From Chimaeribacter californicus (lineage in GTDB: Bacteria > Pseudomonadota > Gammaproteobacteria > Enterobacterales > Enterobacteriaceae), in assembly GCF_002858675.1 (NCBI RefSeq), contig NZ_PJZF01000017.1:49182-113181 (forward strand): 64,000 nucleotides of DNA, read 5' to 3'. Below the pieces are notes generated by a model. That model searched no databases. It was given only the letters and a program-made list of their open reading frames with translations, and had not been told where the DNA came from. Each line of letters begins with the position of its first letter. Position 1 is the first letter of the stretch. Made by a program: the position numbers and the translations under genes. This document shows positions 8,508-17,333 of the stretch, one piece after another.

Positions 8508-9659
8508 TCAGAAGTCGTAGCGCAGGCGCACCACGTTCATGTCGCCGAGGTTGTCGGTGCTGGAGGTGAAGACGTGCTCGTAGTCCACGCGGAAACCGTA
8601 GTCGAGCTGGAAGGTGACACCCACACCGTTGTCGATGCGCTGGTAATCACGGCCGCTCACGTACTCCAGGCGGTCACCCATCACGTACGGCATCAGGGTC
8701 TTCAGCCCATACTGCGCCACCGGAATGGTGTAACCCGCCAGGTATTCGATACCCCAGGCATCCCCGGCGAAGTAGTTGTCCACATCCACCTGTTTGGTGG
8801 TCAGGAAGTTCTGGTAGTAACCGCCGCCGAAGGTGAATGTCCAGTTGTCCGGCTTCCAGCTCAGCGAGGTGCCGTAGATGTTCTGGTCATAGTTTTTCGC
8901 GTCGCCGGTGCCGTGGTCACGCATCTCGGCACGGGTGTAGTTCCAGGCCGCGCCCCAGGTCAGGTCTTTGGTCAGGTGGTAATCCACACCCAGTGAACCG
9001 CCGCCCTTGCGCTTGTAACGCAGGCCGTTACCCGGCAGGTATTCGTCATCCGCGAACAGGTAAGAGGCATAAACATCGGCGTCGCCGAAGGTGTTTTTGT
9101 ACTTCAGCATCTGGCGGGAACGGTAGGAGCCGTCGTAGTCACCGTTGATGCCGTTGCCCGGAGCCTGGGCCAGCATGTCGTAATCCCAGATATCGGTCTT
9201 GGAGCCGACAACATCGTAGTAAACGCTGTTTTGCTGGCCAAAGGTGAGTTTACCCCAGGTTTTGCTCTGGAAACCGGTGTAAAGCATACGGCGGCTGGTG
9301 TCGTGCGCGCCGTCCGCGTAGTGGTTGTCCCAGTTGAACAGCGCCGGAATGTTCACGCCCAGCTCGTAATAGCCGACCCAGCTGACGTCATCAAACAGGT
9401 AGTAATCGGCCAGGAAACGGAAACGGGTGCCGCCGTCAAAGCCATTGCGCTTGTAGGAGCCGTTGTCGCCGCCGCCGGTCATATTGTTGAACTGTGGGCG
9501 GATACTGCCGCCCACGGTGAAGTTCAGGCGGCTTAACGGGTCACCCGCCTGCGGATCTTGTTTAATCAAGGTGACTTCAGCGTGCGTCACAAAAGAAGTA
9601 CTGCCCATTAACAGCCCCAGGCCAACGGCCAGGGATAATTTGCGCTTAGTTGTTAACAT
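8508..9659 (-). CDS. Outer-membrane general porin (OmpC/PhoE-like)
   Basis: 383-aa beta-barrel porin. The start at 9659 is chosen because it begins a typical signal peptide (MLTTKRKLSLAVGLGLLMG, cleaved after VTHA) and follows CAGGG. An upstream in-frame extension of 49 codons lacks these. The mature chain shows alternating aromatic-rich strands, the conserved GFQSKTWGKLTFGQQNSVYYD strand region, a Gly-rich loop and a terminal Phe (VVRLRYDF) recognised by the BAM machinery. It probably forms a trimeric diffusion channel. It differs from OmpC/OmpF at the N-terminus (EVTLIKQDPQAG), so its exact class is uncertain. It is monocistronic with its own terminator and a 250-base AT-rich upstream region. 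Confidence 0.85.
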   Translation of the reverse strand: MLTTKRKLSLAVGLGLLMGSTSFVTHAEVTLIKQDPQAGDPLSRLNFTVGGSIRPQFNNMTGGGDNGSYKRNGFDGGTRFRFLADYYLFDDVSWVGYYELGVNIPALFNWDNHYADGAHDTSRRMLYTGFQSKTWGKLTFGQQNSVYYDVVGSKTDIWDYDMLAQAPGNGINGDYDGSYRSRQMLKYKNTFGDADVYASYLFADDEYLPGNGLRYKRKGGGSLGVDYHLTKDLTWGAAWNYTRAEMRDHGTGDAKNYDQNIYGTSLSWKPDNWTFTFGGGYYQNFLTTKQVDVDNYFAGDAWGIEYLAGYTIPVAQYGLKTLMPYVMGDRLEYVSGRDYQRIDNGVGVTFQLDYGFRVDYEHVFTSSTDNLGDMNVVRLRYDF

Positions 9660-9912
9660 TATGATGTAGCCCTGTTTAAAATTGCCATGTGTTTTGCGGG
9701 CAGATAATAACGTGAGAATTGTGACAGTAAATCGATCTAAAGGGGGTAAGTGCTGCGTTTTCTTAATATAAAAGTTAACTAAATATGTATTTGGAATTAC
9801 TTTCACACAAAGATGGTTGTTTATTGATACATTTGGCTTAAGTTGTGCGCACTCCGTGACTATTTTTCACTAACGCAAATTTTTTTGTCGCCCGGCGGCC
9901 GGGCGCCGCCTG

Positions 9913-11418
9913 TTACATTTTGGGCTGCTCTTTTTGCTGGATCAGTGTCTTCCACACGCCCCATGCAGAGAGCAACGTAATCATCGACAGGCCATAAAAC
10001 AGCAGGCTATAGGCGTGGTTATACGTGGCCATTAATACCTGCCGGGACACAGCAGGCAGGAGCCGGGCAGCCTGCTCAACATTGCCGCCGCCCAGCCAGG
10101 TGGCCGCATGTTTGATGGCCCCCGGCGGATAGCCGGTGACTGCCCCCATCAGCCCCCGCTGATTAACCATCGCCAGAAAGGCCATGACGACGGCCAGAGC
10201 AATCCCCTCCCCCGCGACCCGCACCGTATTAAATAACCCCGCGGCCATACCGGCTTTCTCAACAGGAACAGCAGAGACGGCCAGCCCATCCATCAGCCCC
10301 CAGGGCAGCGCCGCGCCTGCACCGGTGATAAACATCGCCAGAATAAGCATGGCGCTGTTATCGCTTTGCATGACCTGGCTCAGCAACAGCAGCCCCACCG
10401 TGGATACCCCCAACCCGATGACGGAAATGACGCCGGGCGTGTGCCACCGGGTCAGAAACGCAGCAAATGAAGGCAAGACCAGCATTGGCCCCGTCAGCGC
10501 CAGCAGGAAAAGCGCACTTTTTGTTTCACTGAAGGCCTCACCGCCCATGAAACGCAGGGGAAGAATAATCAACAGCACCACGTAGCAGTAGCAGGTCGCC
10601 ACCGGCAGCAGCAGCACACCGGCAAAACGTGGATGGCGTAAAAGGGAAAGCTCAAAAACAGGATGCTCTGCGCGTTGGCAGCGTATAACAAACCCTGCGG
10701 TAAATAGCATAAACGCGGTAAACACGCCGATCACAACGGGGGAGAAAAGCCCCCGATCCGGGATAAGCATGATCCCAAGGGTAAACAGGATCAGGCCCGC
10801 ACTAAACAGGACAATACCGGCGACGTCGGTTTTTTGCCGGGGCTGTTTTGCCGAATCCGGCAAAAAAAGCGCGCCGGTCAGCAACGCAACACCTGACAGC
10901 AGCGCCAGCAACAGGTACACCCCGCGCCAGCCAAACTGGCCGGTGATGGTGCCGGTGACCAGCGGCCCGAAGGCCAGCCCCGTGCCGAACAGGGTGCCGA
11001 GCACACTGAATGCCTGGGCCCGGGCGCGCCCGTCATACAGCCGGGCCAGTGCCGCACTGCCGCCGGCTAACGTCATGGCGGCCGCCATACCCTGCACCGC
11101 CCTGAGCACACCGGCCATGGGGGTGCTGCCCGCCGGATAAATCAGCAGGCAGCTCAGGGTAAACAAGGCCAGCCCGCCGATCAGCACCCGCTTTCTGCCG
11201 GTGAGATCGGCCGCCACACCGGCCGCCAGCAGGAAACTGCCGAACGTCAGCATAAACCCATTGGTCAGCCATGCGAGGGAGGCGGGGCTTCCTCCCAGTT
11301 CATGGGCGATGGCGGGGGTCGTGACTACCCCACCGGTAAAGCTCAGGGGTAACAGCATTGCCGCTAAAAATACCGGGGCGGCGGCAATGTGCGGGGAAGA
11401 AAAGCGGGATCCTATCAT
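9913..11418 (-). CDS. MFS drug-efflux transporter, DHA2 (14-TMS) family
   Basis: 501-aa inner-membrane H+-antiporter of the EmrB/QacA type. It has 14 predicted hydrophobic segments, motif A-like DLTGRKRVLIGG after TM2, and the motif C-type glycine/proline pattern GTGLAFGPLVTG in TM5 that marks exporters. The start follows AAAGG. It is divergent from a LysR gene 120 bases away, the common arrangement for regulator-controlled efflux genes. The substrate range cannot be read. A strong hairpin (9889-9905) after the stop lacks a minus-strand T-run. Confidence 0.88.
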   Translation of the reverse strand: MIGSRFSSPHIAAAPVFLAAMLLPLSFTGGVVTTPAIAHELGGSPASLAWLTNGFMLTFGSFLLAAGVAADLTGRKRVLIGGLALFTLSCLLIYPAGSTPMAGVLRAVQGMAAAMTLAGGSAALARLYDGRARAQAFSVLGTLFGTGLAFGPLVTGTITGQFGWRGVYLLLALLSGVALLTGALFLPDSAKQPRQKTDVAGIVLFSAGLILFTLGIMLIPDRGLFSPVVIGVFTAFMLFTAGFVIRCQRAEHPVFELSLLRHPRFAGVLLLPVATCYCYVVLLIILPLRFMGGEAFSETKSALFLLALTGPMLVLPSFAAFLTRWHTPGVISVIGLGVSTVGLLLLSQVMQSDNSAMLILAMFITGAGAALPWGLMDGLAVSAVPVEKAGMAAGLFNTVRVAGEGIALAVVMAFLAMVNQRGLMGAVTGYPPGAIKHAATWLGGGNVEQAARLLPAVSRQVLMATYNHAYSLLFYGLSMITLLSAWGVWKTLIQQKEQPKM

Positions 11419-11538
11419 GGGGTACCTTTAGCCTGATGGGCGTGAAAAAGGGAGCAGGTAGCGGCCATGCTATTGCAGAGGTAAGGCGGGATAAATAGAC
11501 TGGGGATCCCTTCTTTAAAGACAAAAAGTTTATAATCC

Positions 11539-12423
11539 ATGGACAGCTTCACTTCCCTGACTTCCTTTGTCCGCACCGCAGAAACGCTCAGCTTTGTTCA
11601 GGCCGCGCGGACATTAGGCATTTCAGCCTCTGCGGTTGGGAAAAATGTGGCGAGGCTTGAGAAAAAACTCGGCGTGCGGCTCTTTAACCGCTGCACCCGC
11701 AGCGTCAGCCTGACGGCGGAAGGCGCCACGCTACTGGCACGCTGCCAGTCTATCCTTGAACAGTTGCGTGAGGCTGAGGCGGAACTCACCACCGCCGTGA
11801 GCCACCCCACCGGCACCCTCAGGGTCTCATTTCCGGTGATCGGCTATCGCTTAATGCTGCCGCTGCTGCCGGCGTTTACGCAGCGTTACCCGGGGATTGA
11901 CCTTGATCTGGATTTCAGCGACCGGCTGGTCAATGTGATTGATGAAGGGTTCGATGTGGCCATCCGCAGCGGGGAGATCGGTGATTCACGGCTTACTGCA
12001 AAAACGCTGGGGCATTTCCGTTTTGTGCTCTGTGCCAGCCCCGCCTACCTTCAGGCGTATGGGGAGCCCCGCACCCCTCATGATTTACCCTCACACAAAT
12101 GTATTCTGTTCCGCTTTCCCTCCACCGGCCTGATCCAGGCATGGGATCTGAACGCGTACCGCGTCACCGGCGAGTTCCGTGCCCTCTCCCTGCTGACGCT
12201 GAACAATATTGAAGCCATGGTGGGTGCCGCCCTGTCCGGGCTGGGCATCTGTTATGTGCCGGATTTCGTTGTCAGGGAGGCCTTGAAGCAAGGGCAACTG
12301 ATCCAGATTCTGCCGGACTATTGCGACCGCCGGAGCCACTTTTCGGCATTGTGGCCGGCCAGCCGGTATCTTTCCCCCCGCATTCGCTGCTTCATCGATT
12401 TTCTGTCTGAACACTGGCAATAA
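11539..12423 (+). CDS. LysR-family transcriptional regulator
   Basis: 294 aa. N-terminal winged helix-turn-helix (about 1-62: SFVQAARTLGISASAVGKNVARLEKKLGVRLFNRCTRSVSLT) and a C-terminal LysR substrate-binding domain with two lobes (about 88-290), as in the DsdC/CrgA-like group. It is divergent from the DHA2 efflux gene, which is its likely target; autorepression is usual. The ribosome site before ATG 11539 is weak. Confidence 0.9.
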   Translation: MDSFTSLTSFVRTAETLSFVQAARTLGISASAVGKNVARLEKKLGVRLFNRCTRSVSLTAEGATLLARCQSILEQLREAEAELTTAVSHPTGTLRVSFPVIGYRLMLPLLPAFTQRYPGIDLDLDFSDRLVNVIDEGFDVAIRSGEIGDSRLTAKTLGHFRFVLCASPAYLQAYGEPRTPHDLPSHKCILFRFPSTGLIQAWDLNAYRVTGEFRALSLLTLNNIEAMVGAALSGLGICYVPDFVVREALKQGQLIQILPDYCDRRSHFSALWPASRYLSPRIRCFIDFLSEHWQ

Positions 12424-12447
12424 CCCCCATACCGCGCGGCATGGGGG
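12424..12447. terminator. Hairpin between convergent genes
   Basis: CCCCCAT (12424-12430) pairs with ATGGGGG (12441-12447) around a GC-rich inner stem, placed between the LysR stop and the SDR stop. No T-run, so termination strength is uncertain. Confidence 0.55.
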
Positions 12448-12458
12448 GTGCGATATCG

Positions 12459-13205
12459 TCAGCGCAGGCCGCCGGAGGCCACCAGCCGTTCGCCGGTCAG
12501 CCAGCGGGCGTCATCCGAGGCCAGGAACGCGGCGATATCCGCGATATCTTCTGGTTTCCCGCCGCGGCCCAATGGGGTCAGGGTGACCAGGCTTTTCTCC
12601 ATCTCTGAGCCGGTGATGCCCGCGCTGTGGGTGCCCTCGGTTTCCGTATAGCCGGGGTTGATGGCGTTGACGCGGATGCCGCGCGGCCCCAGCTCACGGG
12701 CGAGCACACCGGTGATGGCGTCCACCGCGCCCTTGGTGCCGCTGTAGATGGCGGTCATCGGCGGCGTCAGCGTAGTGACGCCCGATCCGATGTTGATGAT
12801 GCTGGCCCCTTCGCCGAGGAGCGGGACGGCCGCCCGCGTCACCAGCAATAGCCCGAGGACGTTGATGTTAAACTGCTGGTGGAAGTCCTCTTCCGTGATC
12901 TCTTCAATCGGCGCGAACCCATAGACCCCTGAGTTATTCACCAGAATGTCGAGATGCCCGAACTCGTTAACGGCGGCCTCCACCAACGCGGCGGCCTCAG
13001 CGGCCCGGGAGACATCGCCGCCCGCAGAGACCGCCTGCCCGCCCGCGGCACGGATCGCCGTCACCACCGCCTCTGCCGCGTCCCGGCTGCTGGCATAGCC
13101 CACCACCACGGCCGCCCCCTGTGCCGCCAGCGCTTTCGCGATGGCGGCTCCAATGCCTTTTGATGCGCCGGTCACCAGTGCCACTTTTCCTTCCAGCTTA
13201 GCCAT
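12459..13205 (-). CDS. SDR oxidoreductase (3-oxoacyl-ACP reductase-like)
   Basis: 248-aa classical SDR. It has TGASKGIG at 12-19, NNSG at 90-93, catalytic Ser141, Tyr154 and Lys158 (YSGTK), and a C-terminal SGGLR. The start at 13205 is supported by GAGGTAGTT upstream; a longer open frame back to 13427 has no ribosome site. The substrate is unknown; such stand-alone SDRs are often misannotated as FabG. The LysR gene 211 bases upstream in the same direction is the likely regulator. Confidence 0.87.
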   Translation of the reverse strand: MAKLEGKVALVTGASKGIGAAIAKALAAQGAAVVVGYASSRDAAEAVVTAIRAAGGQAVSAGGDVSRAAEAAALVEAAVNEFGHLDILVNNSGVYGFAPIEEITEEDFHQQFNINVLGLLLVTRAAVPLLGEGASIINIGSGVTTLTPPMTAIYSGTKGAVDAITGVLARELGPRGIRVNAINPGYTETEGTHSAGITGSEMEKSLVTLTPLGRGGKPEDIADIAAFLASDDARWLTGERLVASGGLR

Positions 13206-13416
13206 AACTACCTCGTCTGTGTGGGTGTACCTGTTTAGGGTGGGATGAACGTCAGAGCTGCGCTCTCCCCGTAGCAAACGCCTGGAGCCGCCTTGATGCG
13301 GCGCATCAGCAGAGTGAACAGAGGTCTGAGCCCTAGTGTGAGAGTAATAAACAGCCTTTGGATGGTCAATTTTTAACCACACCCCGGAATGCGACTCTCC
13401 ACGGCAGGAGGAAGGG

Positions 13417-14349
13417 CTATCCGCCATAGCCAGGCAAGGCGGCGGGCATCTGCGCCATTACGCCTTGCAGGTGCTCGCTGAGGCACTGGTGCAATTGCCG
13501 TATGGCCGGGGAGAACTGCTTTCTGTGCGGGCAGATCAGGTGCAGCGGGAGGATTTCGCCGGGGTGGTGCGGCAACAGCACCTGTAACCGCCCGGCCAGC
13601 ACGTCATCACTGAGGTCAATCCAGGATTTATACACAATCCCCATGCCGTCCACCGCCCAGCGCCGGGCAATGTCGGCGTCGTCACACAGCATCCGGCTGC
13701 TCACCGTGAGCTGGCGCGGCGCGCCCTGCCCCGGGAACAGCCATTTGTCATACACCTGGCCATTCAGGGTATAGAGCAAACAGGCGTGGCGGGGAATGTC
13801 ATCCAGCTGTTGCGGCTCGCCATGTTGTTGCAGGTAGGCCGGTGAGGCAGCCAGCACCCGCCGGTTATCGGCGGCCAGCGGCAGGGCGACATAGCGGCTG
13901 TTGTCCAGTGCGCCGTAGCGGATAGCCACATCCACCGGGTCGCGGAACATATCACTGCGCTGGTCGGAGAGCGACAACCGCAGGGAGAGGCCGGGGTGTG
14001 CCTTGAAAAAGGCGGTAATCACCGGCAACAGGATATTGCGGCCGATATCCGAGGGCAGCGCGACTTTGATTTCGCCCTGCAACGCCTCGTCATTGCTTTG
14101 CAGGCTCTCTGCACCCGCCTGCACCAGCGCCAGCAACTCCTGGGCATAGGGCAAATAGGTTTCGCCTTCGGCCGTCAGCCGCAGGCTGCGCGTGGAACGG
14201 ACGAACAGGCGCTTATCCAGATCGCGCTCCAGCCGCTGCACGGCCGCACTGGCCTGCCCCGGCAGCAGGCCAGCTTCACGCGCCGCGCGGGAAAAGCTGC
14301 CGAGCGCAGCAGAACGGACAAACAGCGCCACATCCTCAAGACGGATCAT
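13417..14349 (-). CDS. LysR-family transcriptional regulator
   Basis: 310 aa with N-terminal wHTH (about 1-60: SFSRAAREAGLLPGQASAAVQRLERDLDKRLFVRSTRSLRLT) and periplasmic-binding-like effector domain (about 90-295). It lies upstream of, and codirectional with, an SDR gene, which it may control; the 211-base gap gives room for a regulated promoter. It ends in a low-complexity AALPGYGG tail. Confidence 0.9.
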   Translation of the reverse strand: MIRLEDVALFVRSAALGSFSRAAREAGLLPGQASAAVQRLERDLDKRLFVRSTRSLRLTAEGETYLPYAQELLALVQAGAESLQSNDEALQGEIKVALPSDIGRNILLPVITAFFKAHPGLSLRLSLSDQRSDMFRDPVDVAIRYGALDNSRYVALPLAADNRRVLAASPAYLQQHGEPQQLDDIPRHACLLYTLNGQVYDKWLFPGQGAPRQLTVSSRMLCDDADIARRWAVDGMGIVYKSWIDLSDDVLAGRLQVLLPHHPGEILPLHLICPHRKQFSPAIRQLHQCLSEHLQGVMAQMPAALPGYGG

Positions 14350-14371
14350 GCGTTCTCCCTGTTGAACAGGC

Positions 14372-15043
14372 TCACGGCCTGATCCAGGCGGCGATGCACT
14401 CTTTCATCACCCGCAGCCGTTCATCCAGCGCGGCTTGCCCGCCCAGATCTTTCTGGTAAAGGATCGATAGCGTGGACTGGTTGATCAGGTAGAAAAAGCC
14501 GAGAGCGGAAATGTTGATGTTCAGTTGCATGACGTCAATGCCGCCCCGCACCGTGCCTTCCGCCCGGCCACGCGCCAGCAGGTGCCCGGTGATGTTAATC
14601 CAGCTCTGGTTAATCTCCACTGTCACCCCGGAGGTTTTAAGGTGCCGCGCTTTCAGCTGGTTCTCACTGTTGAGCAGGCGGATAAACTCCGGGTTTTTTA
14701 AATAGTAGTGCCAGGTGAACTCGACCAGTTTCAGGATCGCTTCGTTGGCGGGAAACGCCTCCAGGTCGAGCGCCGCCTCCTGTTCACGGATGTCACGGTA
14801 GGCCGCTTCCAGCACCCGGGTAAACAGCACATCTTTGTTGGTGAAATAATAATAAATCAGCTGCTTATTGGCGCGGGCGCGGGCGGCGATGCCGTCTACC
14901 CGCGCACCGTCAAACCCCTTTTCGGCAAACTCTGCGCGGGCCGCCTGCAGAATGCGCTGCTGCTTGTCGGCTGCATCATGTTTATCCTTAACACTCCTGA
15001 TGACCACTCCGGTTCCCTCACTCTTCTTTGCGCGTGTCAGCAT
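14372..15043 (-). CDS. TetR/AcrR-family repressor
   Basis: 223 aa. The HTH lies at about 28-72 (ILQAARAEFAEKGFDGARVDGIAARARANKQLIYYYFTNKDVLF); the helical C-terminal domain resembles the TetR group that includes NicS/RutR-type regulators. It is transcribed divergently from the oxidoreductase/isomerase/MFS/DUF993 operon. Two near-identical palindromes between the two genes are the probable operators, so it likely represses both itself and that operon until a pathway metabolite binds. ATG at 15043 follows AGGGC. Confidence 0.92.
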   Translation of the reverse strand: MLTRAKKSEGTGVVIRSVKDKHDAADKQQRILQAARAEFAEKGFDGARVDGIAARARANKQLIYYYFTNKDVLFTRVLEAAYRDIREQEAALDLEAFPANEAILKLVEFTWHYYLKNPEFIRLLNSENQLKARHLKTSGVTVEINQSWINITGHLLARGRAEGTVRGGIDVMQLNINISALGFFYLINQSTLSILYQKDLGGQAALDERLRVMKECIAAWIRP

Positions 15044-15085
15044 TATAGTGCCCTATTTTCCGGGTTAAACAAGCCCGCAGCCATT

Positions 15086-15106
15086 TTCAACCAACCAGTT
15101 GGTTAT
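15086..15106. promoter_or_regulatory. TetR-type operator O1
   Basis: Palindrome AACCAAC-CA-GTTGGTT (15089-15104) with 7-bp perfect arms, 46 bases upstream of the tetR start. It shares the core CAACCAACCRGTTG with operator O2 in the opposite orientation. Confidence 0.65.
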
Positions 15107-15121
15107 GTGAAATCGATCAAC
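15106..15121. promoter_or_regulatory. Possible weak CRP site
   Basis: TGTGA-N6-TCAAC between the two TetR-type operators: a full left half-site and a 3/5 right half-site of the CRP consensus. Low confidence. Confidence 0.25.
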
Positions 15122-15142
15122 ATCAGGGTGGGGTTCAGCTTC

Positions 15143-15172
15143 TATAGTGATGTTATCAACCGGTTGGTTGAA
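15143..15172. promoter_or_regulatory. TetR-type operator O2 and promoter -10 of the MocA operon
   Basis: A TATAGT box (15143-15148) is followed at once by ATCAACCGGTTGGTTGAA (15155-15172). The reverse complement carries TTCAACCAACCGGTTG, matching O1. A repressor bound here would cover the transcription start of the operon beginning at 15270. Confidence 0.55.
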
Positions 15173-15269
15173 TGAGTATGGCGCACTGACCACGCCGGTG
15201 ATCCTGAGTGACGGCGGCGTTATGACGCCTGCATCACATCCCTGACAATCTCTCCCCTGAGGTGAATGA

Positions 15270-16421
15270 ATGGCGCAGATCCCCGTTGGCATCATCATGC
15301 ATGGCGTAACCGGACGGATGGGCAAAAACCAGCATCTGATCCGGTCGATTGTGCAAATCCGTGAGCAGGGCGGCGTGCTGCTGGCAAATGGCGATCGCCT
15401 GATGCCCGACCCGATTCTGATTGGCCGCAACGAAGAGAAAATCGCCGCGCTGGCGCAGGCGCACGGTATTGCCCGCTGGGGTACCAATGTGGATGAGGCG
15501 CTGGCCAACCCCCATGACATCATCTTCTTTGACGCCACCACCACCCAGGCGCGCCCTGCCCTGCTGAAAAAAGCGATCGCCCACGGCAAACACGTCTACA
15601 GCGAAAAACCGGTCGCCCTGGGGCTGGAAGAAGCGCTCGATCTCTACCACGTCGCCCGCGAAAAAGGCGTCTGCCACGGCGTGGTGCAGGACAAACTCTG
15701 GCTACCCGGCCTGCAAAAGCTGCGCCTGCTGAACGAGGCGGGCTTCTTCGGCAAGGTGCTGTCGGTGCGCGGCGAGTTCGGTTACTGGGTGTTTGAGGGC
15801 AACCTGCAACCGACCCAGCGCCCTTCCTGGAACTACCGCAGCGACGAGGGCGGCGGCATCATCCTCGATATGATCTGCCACTGGCGCTATGTCATCGACA
15901 ACCTGTTTGGCGAGATCAAAAGCCTGAGCTGCATTGGTGCCACGCACATTCCAATGCGGTGGGACGAACAGCAAAAGCCCTATCAGGCCACGGCGGATGA
16001 TGCGGTCTATGCCACCTTTGAACTGCACAACGGCGCGATTGTGCAGATCAACAGCTCATGGTGCGTGCGCGTGCGGCGTGACGATCTGGTGACGTTCCAG
16101 GTGGACGGCGTCAACGGGTCGGCGGTGGCCGGGCTGACGGACTGCTATACCCAGGCCGCCGTCAACACCCCGAAACCGGTCTGGAACCCGGACGTACGCC
16201 AGACCCACAACTTCTTCAACGACTGGGCTACCGTGCCCGACACCCAGGTCTATGACAACGCCTTCAAAGTGCAGTGGGAACTCTTTTTGCGCCATGTCTG
16301 GGGCGAAGGCGATTACCGCTGGGGCCTGCTCGAAGGCGCAAAAGGCCTGCAACTGGTGGATCTGGCGCTGAAAAGCTGGCACGAACGCCGCTGGGTCGAT
16401 GTGCCCGCGCTGGAAGGATGA
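15270..16421 (+). CDS. Gfo/Idh/MocA-family oxidoreductase
   Basis: 383 aa, NAD(P)-dependent. Rossmann N-domain with a GxxGRMG-type loop (HGVTGRMGKN at 11-20) and the EKP signature at 112-114 (YSEKPVAL); the C-domain is the open beta-sheet that binds the sugar (GGGIILDMICHWRYVIDNLFGE contains the usual metal-free active-site Asp/His region). It is the first gene of a four-gene operon with an isomerase, an MFS importer and a DUF993 protein. The likely role is oxidation or reduction of a sugar, polyol or glycoside ring carbon. GAGGTGAATGA precedes the ATG. The substrate is unknown. Confidence 0.88.
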   Translation: MAQIPVGIIMHGVTGRMGKNQHLIRSIVQIREQGGVLLANGDRLMPDPILIGRNEEKIAALAQAHGIARWGTNVDEALANPHDIIFFDATTTQARPALLKKAIAHGKHVYSEKPVALGLEEALDLYHVAREKGVCHGVVQDKLWLPGLQKLRLLNEAGFFGKVLSVRGEFGYWVFEGNLQPTQRPSWNYRSDEGGGIILDMICHWRYVIDNLFGEIKSLSCIGATHIPMRWDEQQKPYQATADDAVYATFELHNGAIVQINSSWCVRVRRDDLVTFQVDGVNGSAVAGLTDCYTQAAVNTPKPVWNPDVRQTHNFFNDWATVPDTQVYDNAFKVQWELFLRHVWGEGDYRWGLLEGAKGLQLVDLALKSWHERRWVDVPALEG

Positions 16422-16428
16422 GGAGAGC

Positions 16429-17265
16429 ATGATGCAGACCCCCGATTCCGACAAACTCTCCTTAAATACCGCCACGGTGCGCCGCCAGTGGGATCTCCGC
16501 CAGATCATTGAAGGCTGCGCACGCCACGACATCCGCGGCATTTCCCCCTGGCGGGATCAGGTCGCCGCGCTGGGGTTACAGGAAGCCGCCCGTCTAATCC
16601 GCCTGCATAATTTGACGGTCACCGGTTATTGCCGGGGCGGCATGTTCCCTGCCGCCACCCCGCAGGCGCGCCGGAAGGCACTGGAGGAGAATTTCCGCGC
16701 CGTGGATGAGGCGCTGACGCTCGGCGCAGCCTGCCTGGTGCTGGTGGTCGGCGGGCTGCCTGACGGCTCGAAAGATTTGGTGGGCGCCCGCCAACAGGTG
16801 CGCGACGGGCTGACCGCGCTGCTGGACTATGCCCGGCCGCGCGGGATGCCGCTGGCGATTGAGCCGCTGCACCCGATGTATGCCGCTGACCGCGCCTGCG
16901 TCAACAGCCTGAAACAGGCCAACGATCTCTGTGATGAACTGGGCGATAACGGGCTGGGCATCGCGGTTGATCTCTACCACACCTGGTGGGATGCCGGTTT
17001 CCACCACGAAATTGCCCGCGCGGGGCGCAAGCGGCTGCTGGCGTTCCACATCTGTGATTGGCTCAACCCCACGCGGGACATGCTGGAAGACCGCGGCATG
17101 ATGGGCGACGGGGTGATCGACATCCGCGGTTTGCGGCAGGCGGTGGAGGCGCAGGGCTACAGCGGCTATCACGAGGTGGAAATCTTTTCCCGCCTCACCT
17201 GGTGGGAGAAAGATCCCGATGAGGTCTTACGCACCTGCAAAGCGCGTCATTTACAGCACGGTTAA
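16429..17265 (+). CDS. TIM-barrel sugar isomerase/epimerase (AP endonuclease family 2 fold)
   Basis: 278 aa, xylose-isomerase-like TIM barrel. Segments at the strand ends carry the usual metal ligands: AIEPLHPMY (Glu), AVDLYHTWWDAG (Asp, His), FHICDW (His) and YHEVEIF (Glu). The start is ATG 16429 after GAGGAGAGC, seven bases past the preceding stop, so translation is probably coupled. Relatives include YcjR, inosose isomerase IolI and 3-keto-sugar epimerases; partnership with a MocA dehydrogenase fits a keto-sugar pathway. Confidence 0.85.
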   Translation: MMQTPDSDKLSLNTATVRRQWDLRQIIEGCARHDIRGISPWRDQVAALGLQEAARLIRLHNLTVTGYCRGGMFPAATPQARRKALEENFRAVDEALTLGAACLVLVVGGLPDGSKDLVGARQQVRDGLTALLDYARPRGMPLAIEPLHPMYAADRACVNSLKQANDLCDELGDNGLGIAVDLYHTWWDAGFHHEIARAGRKRLLAFHICDWLNPTRDMLEDRGMMGDGVIDIRGLRQAVEAQGYSGYHEVEIFSRLTWWEKDPDEVLRTCKARHLQHG

Positions 17266-17333
17266 CGTCCCTATTCATCTCTGACAGCGCTGAGAAGCGG
17301 TTTTCGTCGGTCAACAGGCATGGCGAGGAAAAT

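Noticed and set aside
9889..9905. Strong CGCCCGG hairpin as terminator of the efflux gene
   Set aside because: Stem is good but the minus strand after it is A-rich, not T-rich, so intrinsic termination in that direction is not supported.
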